Shown: positions 8,103-15,910 of the stretch, one piece after another
How positions within the stretch are numbered: position 1 is the stretch's first letter
Layout: each line of letters begins with the position of its first letter
Assembly (NCBI GenBank): GCA_964485695.1
Contig: CAZAKZ010000021.1
Coordinates: forward strand, 1-53,583
DNA length: 53,583 nt
Origin: CAZAKZ01 sp964485695
Lineage (GTDB): Bacteria > Planctomycetota > JAFGQW01
Direction of reading: 5' to 3'
Notes under the pieces: generated by a model
Told to the model about the DNA's origin: nothing
What the model saw: the letters and a program-made list of their open reading frames with translations, nothing else
The model's database searches: none
Program-made: the position numbers and the translations under genes

Positions 8103-9245
8103 ATGAAAACTGTCACCAAGAAAGAGCTGGCCTCTGAGATCATGCCGGTGCCCGGCTCGACGACATCCCGTCCGGATTCCGACGGCACCGATACTTGGAA
8201 TATGCCGGAAAACATAGAGGATCAGGCCGACTGGGCGGCTCATGTCCTCGACCGGGCCTTCACCTTGATCCTGAGCCATCTCAAGGAGGGCCGGAAGGTC
8301 GAACTGGACGATTTTCTCACCCTGTCCGTGTTGAAGCCGCGAACCGCGGAGCTGCGGGAAGAGGATGAAGACCTCTACCACGCATACGCGCCCGTATCCG
8401 GCAAGTTGAAGGCCGTGCCAATCGGCAATTTCGCCAAGACCCTCCATCTCGGTCAGGTGGCCACACTCTACTTCCTGTCCAGACGTCACGACGAGTTCTC
8501 GGATGTCCTGACCCATCACTTCAGGAAACGGGGCTGGAACGTCGTCCTCGACGAGGATCCCGGAAAAATTCTATCCCGCATCGACCGCGAAGTTCCTTAC
8601 AGCATTCTGATCGAGTCCTCGGTTCCGGGCTGGCAGGATCTGGTGCGCGGCATCAAGTGCAACCGCGAAACCAATGGTGTCCCGATCCTCGTCATCCACT
8701 CGAGAGACACGGATCCGGCAATCCTCGACGGCTTGCTGGTGCAGCACGATGAAACCGTGGCCGAACCCTTCGACGTACTCGACCTCCTGAAGAAGATGGA
8801 GGACAGGCTGGCCACACGGGTGGCCACCCTCGACGAGGAAATGCTGACCCTGTCGATGGCCCTCCCGGGCGATGCGCCGTACAGGCGTCATGCATGTTCT
8901 CTCGTATCGGAGACCCTCTCCCGGGCCCAGATCGCTCCGGATTTCGCCCGCAGCGCCGCCCTGGCCCTCAACGAGATCCTGGTCAATGCGGTCACTCACG
9001 GCCACGGGGATGACTACACGCAGTCGGTCTCGGTCCGCATCCTTCTGGATTCCCGCCGTCTTCTCATCACCGTTCGGGACCAGGGGCCCGGCTTCAACCA
9101 CACCAAGGTGCTGGCGGAGGTCCGGGCCAAGAAAAACGATCCGAGCAAGCAGACGGGGCTGTGCCGCGTGCTGCGATGCGTGGACCGGATAGAGTACAAC
9201 AAGTCGGGCAACGAGGTGGTCCTGACCAAGCTCAGGAAAGATTAG
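8103..9245 (+). CDS. HU-like + pseudo-receiver + RsbW-like ATPase fusion
   Basis: The 380-aa protein begins five bases after the preceding stop. Residues about 1-115 resemble HU/IHF: the start MKTVTKKELA, the VLDRAFTLILSHLKEG helix, GRKVELDDFLTLSV where HU has the GFGTFSV turn, then a stretch in place of the DNA-binding arm; about 30 residues are inserted near the start. Residues about 122-236 look like a receiver, but Ser stands at the phospho-acceptor site (LIESSVPGW). Residues about 250-378 are an anti-sigma-type histidine-kinase-like ATPase: N-box ALNEILVNAVTHG (E291, N295), G1 box DQGPGF (D326, G328, G330); the second glycine box is reduced to TGLCRVL. No STAS antagonist or sigma factor is adjacent. 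The ATPase call is firm, HU moderate. Confidence 0.82.
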   Translation: MKTVTKKELASEIMPVPGSTTSRPDSDGTDTWNMPENIEDQADWAAHVLDRAFTLILSHLKEGRKVELDDFLTLSVLKPRTAELREEDEDLYHAYAPVSGKLKAVPIGNFAKTLHLGQVATLYFLSRRHDEFSDVLTHHFRKRGWNVVLDEDPGKILSRIDREVPYSILIESSVPGWQDLVRGIKCNRETNGVPILVIHSRDTDPAILDGLLVQHDETVAEPFDVLDLLKKMEDRLATRVATLDEEMLTLSMALPGDAPYRRHACSLVSETLSRAQIAPDFARSAALALNEILVNAVTHGHGDDYTQSVSVRILLDSRRLLITVRDQGPGFNHTKVLAEVRAKKNDPSKQTGLCRVLRCVDRIEYNKSGNEVVLTKLRKD

Positions 9246-9260
9246 CGAACAGCGCTCGAG

Positions 9261-9305
9261 AGGGGCTGCGTTCATTATCCGGACAATGGACGCAGCCCCT
9301 TTTTT
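9261..9305 (+). terminator. strong rho-independent terminator of the signalling operon
   Basis: Eleven perfect pairs, AGGGGCTGCGT (9261-9271) with ACGCAGCCCCT (9290-9300), directly followed by TTTTT. The enclosed 18 bases extend the stem almost completely with one mismatch. It starts 16 bases past the stop codon. Confidence 0.93.
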
Positions 9306-9729
9306 ATTGTCCGTACATGAAATGGGGCGCGTGGTTAGCACCGGCCCACGCACCCCTCTGATGTGGGATGTCAATTTCCGAAATGCACGAAGGCGTCAGC
9401 TGAGACCTGCGAAAGATATGAGATTGTGTGTGAGTGTGTGTAGGAAGAAGGCGCTCCCTGTCTCAGCAACTTTCGCGTCCCGGAAAAGCATCCTATCGAT
9501 GTGAGTATTCTTACCGGGGATTCCCCCATTGTCCTGTTACATCAGGGCTCACGCTTTTCGCTTGCACCTGACAAGCCTATTCTCGGCACATCAATAGTCG
9601 GACTTTCAGTGTTTTTTGATTTCTCAATACGAGAGAAAATCCGAGCCTGGGTGCCTGTATACGTACGGATCGAATGAGAATCCGAAGGCTGGACCTGGAA
9701 AAACAACGAAGGATTATGCGAGCAGAGGC
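9306..9729. other. 424-base intergenic region, nothing recognised
   Basis: The region separates two convergent genes. It is less GC-rich than its surroundings, holds a short TG-rich run (about 9425-9440) and no open frame with convincing codon use, no clear hairpin with a T-tract on the minus strand, and no recognised RNA. Confidence 0.5.
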
Positions 9730-11259
9730 TCAATACGAGAGAAGCGGCCCCACGTCCTTCTCCACGGCCTCCAGGACCCTGCACTCCCTGACCGCAGCGG
9801 CCATGGCGTCGTGATCCTTGAAGAGCGGCCTGTCCTCGTCCAGGTGCTCCACGTGTTTCCGGACCTCGGCGTGAGCGGCCCGGGTCCCCCGGCCGGCGGA
9901 GTAGTCGCGGAAATCGAGGGCCTGGGCGCCGGCGATGAGTTCGATGCCCAGGACGGCGTGGGCGTTCTCCAGGATGCGGCGCGTCTTCTGGGCCGTGTTC
10001 ATGCCCATGCTGACGAAGTCCTCCTGGTCGGCGGCAGCCGGGATGGACTGGTTGCAGGCGGGCATGGACTGGATGCGCTGGTCGACGATGAGCATGTCGG
10101 CGGTGTACTGGCTGAGCATGTGGCCCGAGAACATGCCTGCACCCTTGGTGAGAAAGGCCGGAAGTCCAGCACTCAGAGCCGGATTCAGCATACGGTTCAA
10201 CCTTCGCTCCGAGAGTACCGACACCATGCAGATCGCCACCCCGACCATGTCCAGCGGCATGCTGATGGGGGTGCCCTGGAAGTTGGCGCCGGTGAGGACC
10301 GTGTCATCGTCGGGCAGGAAGATGGGATTGTCTCCCACGCCGTTCAGTTCGATCTCGAACTGAGAACGGGTCCAGCCGAGGTGGTCGCGGGCGGCGCCAA
10401 TGACCTGTGGCGTGGACCGCATGCTGTAGGCATCCTGCACCCGGACCTTTTGTTTTCCGGTCAACAGATCGCTGCCCTCGAGACACTTCAGGATGTTGGC
10501 CGCGGAGGTGACCGCCCCCTTGAATCCACGCAGCTCGTGGAGACGCCGGTCATAGGGCTTCATGTTGGCCATGAGGGCTTCGAGGGTCATGGCAGCCGCG
10601 ATCTCCGCCTGCTTGATCCATTTCTCGGCGTCGTGGATGGTCAGGCATCCGATGCCGGAGATGAAGTTGCTGCCGTTGATGATGGACAGGCCGTCGCGGG
10701 CCTCCAGCGTGACCACGCCGATGCCCGCCTTTTCCATGGCCACTCGCCCCGGCATCCGCTCTCCCCCGAACGTCGCCTCCCCCTCGCCCATGAGCACCAG
10801 CCCCACCTGGCTCATGGGCGCCAGGTCGCCGCATGCCCCCACGCTGCCGTAGCGGCATACGACCGGAGTGACCCCCCTGTTCAGCATCTCGCAGAGGGTT
10901 TGGGTGATGACCGGCCGGCATCCGGAATGGCCGTGGGCGTGCACGTTGATGCGGGTGAGCATGGCGGCCCGCACGAAATCCTCCGGGAACGGTTCTCCGT
11001 ATCCGGCGGCGTGGTTGTAGATCAGGTAACGCTGGAACTGCTTCACCTGCTCTGGATTGAGAACGATCTCGGAGAACTCGCCGATGCCCGTGTTCACGCC
11101 GTACATGGTCTCACGGGCCTCGATTTTCTTCTCGAGCATGCCGCGGCAGCGCTCGATCCGGGCCACTGCATCCGGATGCAGCTCCACCTTTTCACCGTGG
11201 CGAGCCACGTTGACGACGTCTTCGATGGTCAACCCGGTTCCGGAAATAACGAGGCTCAT
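9730..11259 (-). CDS. MIO-type aromatic amino acid (histidine-like) ammonia-lyase with an Ala-Cys-Gly motif
   Basis: The 509-aa length fits histidine ammonia-lyase, which removes ammonia non-oxidatively from the amino acid. Active-site landmarks align with little or no shift to Pseudomonas HutH numbering: Y53 (MYGVNTG), H83 (NHAAG), N195 (INGSNF), Q275, Y278 and R281 (VQDAYSMR), F327 (GANFQG) and E413 (DQEDF). The cofactor tripeptide, normally Ala-Ser-Gly, reads A142-C143-G144 (GSVGACGDLAP); the codon is TGC. The residue after QED is Phe where HutH has His. The lid and substrate residues therefore do not settle His versus Tyr or Phe, and an aminomutase is possible. It follows an aminotransferase gene by 34 bases on the same strand. 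Confidence 0.9.
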   Translation of the reverse strand: MSLVISGTGLTIEDVVNVARHGEKVELHPDAVARIERCRGMLEKKIEARETMYGVNTGIGEFSEIVLNPEQVKQFQRYLIYNHAAGYGEPFPEDFVRAAMLTRINVHAHGHSGCRPVITQTLCEMLNRGVTPVVCRYGSVGACGDLAPMSQVGLVLMGEGEATFGGERMPGRVAMEKAGIGVVTLEARDGLSIINGSNFISGIGCLTIHDAEKWIKQAEIAAAMTLEALMANMKPYDRRLHELRGFKGAVTSAANILKCLEGSDLLTGKQKVRVQDAYSMRSTPQVIGAARDHLGWTRSQFEIELNGVGDNPIFLPDDDTVLTGANFQGTPISMPLDMVGVAICMVSVLSERRLNRMLNPALSAGLPAFLTKGAGMFSGHMLSQYTADMLIVDQRIQSMPACNQSIPAAADQEDFVSMGMNTAQKTRRILENAHAVLGIELIAGAQALDFRDYSAGRGTRAAHAEVRKHVEHLDEDRPLFKDHDAMAAAVRECRVLEAVEKDVGPLLSY

Positions 11260-11293
11260 ATGCTTTCTTTATCCCCCTGCAGACTGGAGAGAA

Positions 11294-12502
11294 TCAGAGT
11301 TCAACAAGCGCCTTCTCTATCTTGTCCAGGCCTCGCTCGAGTTCCTCCATGGAGGTGGCGTAGGAAATCCGGATGTTGTCCCCGGCACCGAAGGCAATTC
11401 CCGGTACCACGGCGACTTGTGCATTTTCGAGAAGATGCTTCGACAGGAGAACGGACCCCAGCTTCTCTTTTTTCTCGTCATCCCCTTTCAGTCCGGGCAG
11501 CCGATCGTAATACGCGGTCACGTTCGGGAAGGCGTAGAATGCACCGTCAGGCATCAGGCATTCCACTTCGGGCACCTTCCGCAACCGGGTGACCACGAAA
11601 TCACGTCGCTTCCTGAACTCGGCTACCATCTCGCTCACCACAGTCTGGTCGCCGGCCAGGGCTTCGATGGCGGCCTTCTGGGAAATCGAACAGATGCTGG
11701 AAGTGGTCTGGCTCTGTATCTTCTTCATGTCGGCGATGATGTCGTCAGGGCCCGCCGCAAATCCCACACGCCATCCCGTCATGGAGTAGGCCTTTGAACA
11801 TCCGTTGATGGTGATCGTACGGGATCGGACTTCATTGTTGAGAGAGGCGAAGCAAACGAACTCGCCGTCATAGACCATCTTCTCGTAGATCTCGTCCGCG
11901 ATGACCCAGACTTTGCTGTCCACGACAATTTCTGCCAGCTTCTCCAGCTGGTCCCGGGAATACATCATTCCTGTCGGATTGGAGGGATTGTTCAGAAACA
12001 GGGCGCGCGGTTTGTGTTTACTGATCGCTTCCTTGAGCGCCTTCGGCGTGAGAAGGAAACCGTCTTCCTCCCGTGTCTGGACGAGCTCCGGCTCCCCGCT
12101 CGAGAGATAAACCATGGGCGGATAGGAGAGCCAGTACGGAGACGGTACGATCACCTTGTCTCCACAATTGATCAGAGCCATGCAGGCGTTGAAAAGGGAG
12201 TGTTTTGCCCCCGAGGAGATGATGACGTTCTCCGGGCGGTACGAAACTCCGTTTTCGCGCTGAAGCTTCTGGACCACGGCCTCTTGGAGCTCGGGAACCC
12301 CCGCCGCCTGCGTGTAGCGGGTAAAGTTCTCGTCGATGGCGCGCTTCCCCGCCTCCTTGATGGCATCGGGCGTGTTGAAATCCGGCTGACCGAGACTGAA
12401 ATCGATGACGTCAATCCCCTCCTTCTCCCTCATCTCTTTGGCACGGCCAGAAATTGCCAAGGTCTGTGAGACACCGATATTCTTGAGGCGTTTTGCTGTC
12501 AT
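11294..12502 (-). CDS. class I PLP-dependent aminotransferase (aspartate aminotransferase family)
   Basis: The 402-aa length is typical of type 1-beta aspartate aminotransferases. Start ATG 12502 has GAGGAT seven bases upstream; a GTG seven codons earlier is less likely. Landmarks: FSLGQPDFNTP (35-45), YTQAAGVPELQ (63-73), NNPSNPTG (171-178), ADEIY (202-206), the PLP lysine K237 in GCSKAYSMTGWRVGF, and NIRISYATS near the end with the substrate-carboxylate Arg. It transfers an amino group between an amino acid and 2-oxoglutarate in the cytoplasm. The ammonia-lyase gene follows after 34 bases, so both may act on the same amino acid, though the aminotransferase may simply be the housekeeping one. 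Confidence 0.93.
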   Translation of the reverse strand: MTAKRLKNIGVSQTLAISGRAKEMREKEGIDVIDFSLGQPDFNTPDAIKEAGKRAIDENFTRYTQAAGVPELQEAVVQKLQRENGVSYRPENVIISSGAKHSLFNACMALINCGDKVIVPSPYWLSYPPMVYLSSGEPELVQTREEDGFLLTPKALKEAISKHKPRALFLNNPSNPTGMMYSRDQLEKLAEIVVDSKVWVIADEIYEKMVYDGEFVCFASLNNEVRSRTITINGCSKAYSMTGWRVGFAAGPDDIIADMKKIQSQTTSSICSISQKAAIEALAGDQTVVSEMVAEFRKRRDFVVTRLRKVPEVECLMPDGAFYAFPNVTAYYDRLPGLKGDDEKKEKLGSVLLSKHLLENAQVAVVPGIAFGAGDNIRISYATSMEELERGLDKIEKALVEL

Positions 12503-12657
12503 CTGTTCATCCTCGGGTTCCACGGGCCAATCCTCGATTTCGATCCTCTTGCCAGTCGGGAGGAAAAGGATAAAGATTAGACAGTCCCTTTTCTAGATTC
12601 AAGGATTGGAGATCGGATTGCGGGGGCGGATCCAGCACCGTCTCGAGTTGAAATAGA

Positions 12658-13575
12658 ATGGAACTCATCGTCCTCGGCATCGGCGGCATGATGCCCATGC
12701 CCGGCCGGTTTCTCGCCAGCGCTGTCCTGCGCCACGAAGGCAGGACCACGCTCTTTGATTGCGGGGAAGGTACCCAGATCCCGCTGAAGGCCGGCGGCCT
12801 GGGCGTGGCCCATTTCGACCGGTTCGCCCTGACCCATCTCCACGCGGATCACCTGACGGGCGTGCCTGGAATGCTGATGCTCCTGGCCCAGGCCGGCTCC
12901 AGGCGGCCCCTGGAGATCCTGGGTCTGCCCGAGGTGTGCCGCTACGTGAAAACCACGAGGGATCTGCTCGGCTTCCACATGACCTACGATCTTCTCTTCC
13001 GGGAACTGGAGGCCGGGGGAGGCGAGATCGAGGGCGACGGCTTCACCCTCGTGTACCGCCCACTGAACCACCGCATCCGGACCCTCGGCTTCCGCTACGA
13101 GGAGGCCCCGCGGCCGGGAAAATTCCTCGTGGAAAGAGCCGAGGCCCACGGCATTCCGCCGGGCCCCGGCCGTACGGCTCTGCAGGAGGGCCGGTCCATC
13201 GAGGTGGACGGCAACACCATCTCACCCGAGGCGGTCCTCGGACCTCCCCGCCGAGGCCGCCGTTTCGCCTACGTGGTGGACACGAGTCCCTGCGATGAAG
13301 CCCTGGAGCTGCTCAAGGGCTGCGACCTGGCGGTCATCGAGGGCATGTTCTCGGACCTGCACGCCGATGAGGCCGCCGCCAAGATGCACCTCACCGCCCG
13401 GCAGGCCGGCGTGCTCGCCCGGCAGGCGGGGGTGGAAAGGACGCTCCTGACCCACGTGAGCACCCGGTACGAGGAGAGCTCCCTCGGCCGCCTGGAGGAA
13501 GAAGCCCGCGAGGAGTGCGAATCCGTGGAAATGGCCCGCCCCCTCTTTCGCTATCCGATCCCCCTGCCGGATTGA
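12658..13575 (+). CDS. rnz: ribonuclease Z
   Basis: The 305-aa metallo-beta-lactamase-fold nuclease matures tRNA 3' ends. Visible landmarks: LGIGGMMPMPGR at the N-terminus, the metal site H60-x-H62-x-D64-H65 (THLHADHLTG), PLNHRIRTLGFR with the third-ligand region, VVDTSPCDEA with the bridging Asp, GMFSDLHADEAAAKMH, where KMH corresponds to the KxH motif, and LLTHVSTRY with the last metal His. The spacing matches the short (about 300 aa) bacterial form. It is divergent from the aminotransferase gene with 155 bases between them. No good Shine-Dalgarno precedes the ATG. Confidence 0.93.
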   Translation: MELIVLGIGGMMPMPGRFLASAVLRHEGRTTLFDCGEGTQIPLKAGGLGVAHFDRFALTHLHADHLTGVPGMLMLLAQAGSRRPLEILGLPEVCRYVKTTRDLLGFHMTYDLLFRELEAGGGEIEGDGFTLVYRPLNHRIRTLGFRYEEAPRPGKFLVERAEAHGIPPGPGRTALQEGRSIEVDGNTISPEAVLGPPRRGRRFAYVVDTSPCDEALELLKGCDLAVIEGMFSDLHADEAAAKMHLTARQAGVLARQAGVERTLLTHVSTRYEESSLGRLEEEAREECESVEMARPLFRYPIPLPD

Positions 13576-13581
13576 CCGCCG

Positions 13582-15852
13582 TTATTTCCCGGTTCCGTGC
13601 GGCCGAGCGTGGCGGTTCTGAAAGTCCACTTCCTTTTTCTGGATTTCCGGTTCCCCTGGATCTCCATCCTTCAATCTCTCCGGCGCATCGATGAAATCGA
13701 GAACCTGGCAGCGGCCGTTCACCCGGCCGATTCTCACGTCGAATCGGTGCAGGTTTCCCCTGTGCCCGGCCGTGTAGAGGACGGGTGTCCTGCCGTGGAA
13801 CCCGGACCGGTCGCGAGCGGTGAAGGCGGTCTCTCCCGCAGCCGGAGGACGATCGAAGCCCGGCGAGGAGCTCACCACCAGATCCACGTTGGGGTCGCCC
13901 ACGGCGATGAGCCGGGCGTGGACGGGATCGATGGCGCCGACGACCAGGACGAGGTCCACCCCGACGGTCCTCACCTCTTTTGCAACGCGGGAAACGGCAT
14001 CCACGGGGTCCTCCACCTTCACCCCCTGCAGCGCTTCCTCGAACCACGAGAGGCGATATCGCCTTCGAGGAAAATCGGTGATCCCGATGACGGCCACGGT
14101 CATATCACCGAGGGTTCGAACCACGTGGGTCCGGGGGGAGGGTCCGTTCTCCAGCTGCAGGTTGGCGCTGATGAGAGGGACCTCGCTCTTGCCGCTGATC
14201 AGGGTTTCGAGACTGTCCCGTCCCCAGCCCATCTCACCGGGACCGATGACGAGGGCGGCTGCGCCGGCCCGCGCAGCCGCCATCCTGACGATCTCGATGC
14301 GATCCCGAAACGCATGCAGATCGGGATCCTCCGACAGAAAGAACGGGGCCCAGTCCCCGCTATCCACCACGAGGGTGGGGATCCCCTCGTTGGACCTGAC
14401 CTGCTGCCGGAACACCCGTTGCGCAATGGTGCCGGGTGCGGGGCAACCGGTGCACCCCATCACCTCAGCATAGGTCTCGCCCGTGACGAGGAGCCGGAGG
14501 TTCACGGGACCGGCGGCCCCGGCAGGCTTCACCGGATCCTGGACGAGGGCGGGAAGCTTCCACCGGCTCCCCTCTTCCAGGTAGACGCCGGTGTCGCGGG
14601 CTCTTTCAAAGAGCCGAGGATCCGTCATGTTCATCTGCATGGCAAGGGCGATGGTCAGGGACGCTTTCCGCGTCTTGTTCCGGGCCGGCTCGGAAAGCAG
14701 GCGTATGCTTCTCGCATTCCCGATGACGCGTGAAAGATCCCACAGCATGGCGGCCCCTTTGAGAGCAGACGCCCGACGACCGGTCTTCTGGTTGCGCTCC
14801 CAGAGATAGTCTCGGACCAGGATCTGCCGCAGGTCCACCCAGTCAAGAGGCGACCGCCCCCCGGCTTCCTCCGCAGCCCGGTACGAGGCGTAGGGCCTGA
14901 GCGCGCCCGGGTACCAGGGCGCATCCAGCCCCGGCGGCGTGGCCGACTCCTCGGACAGGTGGATGTCGACCACGCCCCGGGCGATGCGCACCAGCCGATG
15001 AACGGTCAGGGGGCCCCGTTCGAGAATCTGCCAGTCCCGCTGGGGCGGGAGAACGAGACGATGGTGGGGCACCTTCATATCCACCAGGATGAGCCGGTGC
15101 CTGAGAGGCCGATTCACCATCACCTCTTTGATCAGCCACTGCATCATCTTTTGCAGCGGCAAGAGGACCGGTTCACCCACCCCGGTCTTCCCGAGGAAGA
15201 AGACCTCGACCGAGTTCGGCCGAGATACCAGGGACTGCGAGGCGGAGTGCGTCCACGCAATGGCGCCGCTGGCCAGAGCGCTGCGGCCGAGGGAACCGTC
15301 GGCCTCGAGCCCGGCGGGTCCGTGAAGCCTCCAGCCGACGGGCAGGTCGACCGAAAGGGTCATGGCCACGGCTTCCTTCGGGACCAGGAGCAGGTCCTTC
15401 AGCCGCGCCGCGCCTCCCGTCGGGGTGACGATGGAGGTGTGGACGACGCCGGACCGGGTTCCGAGAGAAACCCGGTAGTGGATCCGATGGAGCCCGTCCC
15501 CCCTCCTCTCAAAGGAGATCCGGTTTCCGTCCTCCCGGTGGGGGACAATGCCGCCCTCCGGATCTCGCACCACCACTTCACTACAGGTTGCGGGTCGGGT
15601 GAGCACCACCAATCCGGGCTTATCCTCCCCCCGGGGCAGCTGCAGCTCCAGGCGGATGGCCACCCCGTCTGTGCGGTTCGGATCCACCACGAGGTGGTAG
15701 GCCGCACGGTATGAGACGGGCGCCGGCGGGGTTCGCCCCGATTTCAGCCACCACCAGATCCCGGCTGCGGCGATCAGAACCAGGGTCCAGACCAGGAGAA
15801 GCGTCCGCACGTACCCTTGTGAGCGGGAAGAGTGTTTGATATAGATCATCAT
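13582..15852 (-). CDS. membrane-anchored metallophosphoesterase-like (UshA-like) protein with CxxC
   Basis: About 756 aa from ATG 15852; ATG 15849 is equally possible, and the frame stays open further upstream into the divergent gene. One membrane segment lies at about residues 15-37, so most of the protein should face the periplasm. The middle is not recognised. The last 290 residues resemble the N-terminal domain of UshA-type 5'-nucleotidases: LLVTGETYAEVMGCTGC, LVVDSGDWAPF, ALVIGPGEMGWG and PLISANLQ. The usual Asp-x-His and Gly-Asn-His-Glu metal motifs are not intact; C467-T-G-C470 replaces part of the first. This pattern is like the UshA-like (seleno)protein group, in which such a Cys can be selenocysteine. 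Catalysis is uncertain; a redox role is possible. Confidence 0.75.
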   Translation of the reverse strand: MMIYIKHSSRSQGYVRTLLLVWTLVLIAAAGIWWWLKSGRTPPAPVSYRAAYHLVVDPNRTDGVAIRLELQLPRGEDKPGLVVLTRPATCSEVVVRDPEGGIVPHREDGNRISFERRGDGLHRIHYRVSLGTRSGVVHTSIVTPTGGAARLKDLLLVPKEAVAMTLSVDLPVGWRLHGPAGLEADGSLGRSALASGAIAWTHSASQSLVSRPNSVEVFFLGKTGVGEPVLLPLQKMMQWLIKEVMVNRPLRHRLILVDMKVPHHRLVLPPQRDWQILERGPLTVHRLVRIARGVVDIHLSEESATPPGLDAPWYPGALRPYASYRAAEEAGGRSPLDWVDLRQILVRDYLWERNQKTGRRASALKGAAMLWDLSRVIGNARSIRLLSEPARNKTRKASLTIALAMQMNMTDPRLFERARDTGVYLEEGSRWKLPALVQDPVKPAGAAGPVNLRLLVTGETYAEVMGCTGCPAPGTIAQRVFRQQVRSNEGIPTLVVDSGDWAPFFLSEDPDLHAFRDRIEIVRMAAARAGAAALVIGPGEMGWGRDSLETLISGKSEVPLISANLQLENGPSPRTHVVRTLGDMTVAVIGITDFPRRRYRLSWFEEALQGVKVEDPVDAVSRVAKEVRTVGVDLVLVVGAIDPVHARLIAVGDPNVDLVVSSSPGFDRPPAAGETAFTARDRSGFHGRTPVLYTAGHRGNLHRFDVRIGRVNGRCQVLDFIDAPERLKDGDPGEPEIQKKEVDFQNRHARPHGTGK

Positions 15853-15910
15853 TCCGAGCACCACAGCGTAATTTCCCGAGGCATCCGGGAGAGAGTATAT
15901 ACCGTGTTTC

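Noticed and set aside
9425..9442. TG-rich run as a possible functional repeat
   Set aside because: It is short and interrupted, with no copies nearby; treated as simple sequence.
9616..11592. 658-aa open frame on the plus strand
   Set aside because: Antisense to the ammonia-lyase and aminotransferase genes, which have complete active-site motifs; the translation is low-complexity in His, Gly and Asp.
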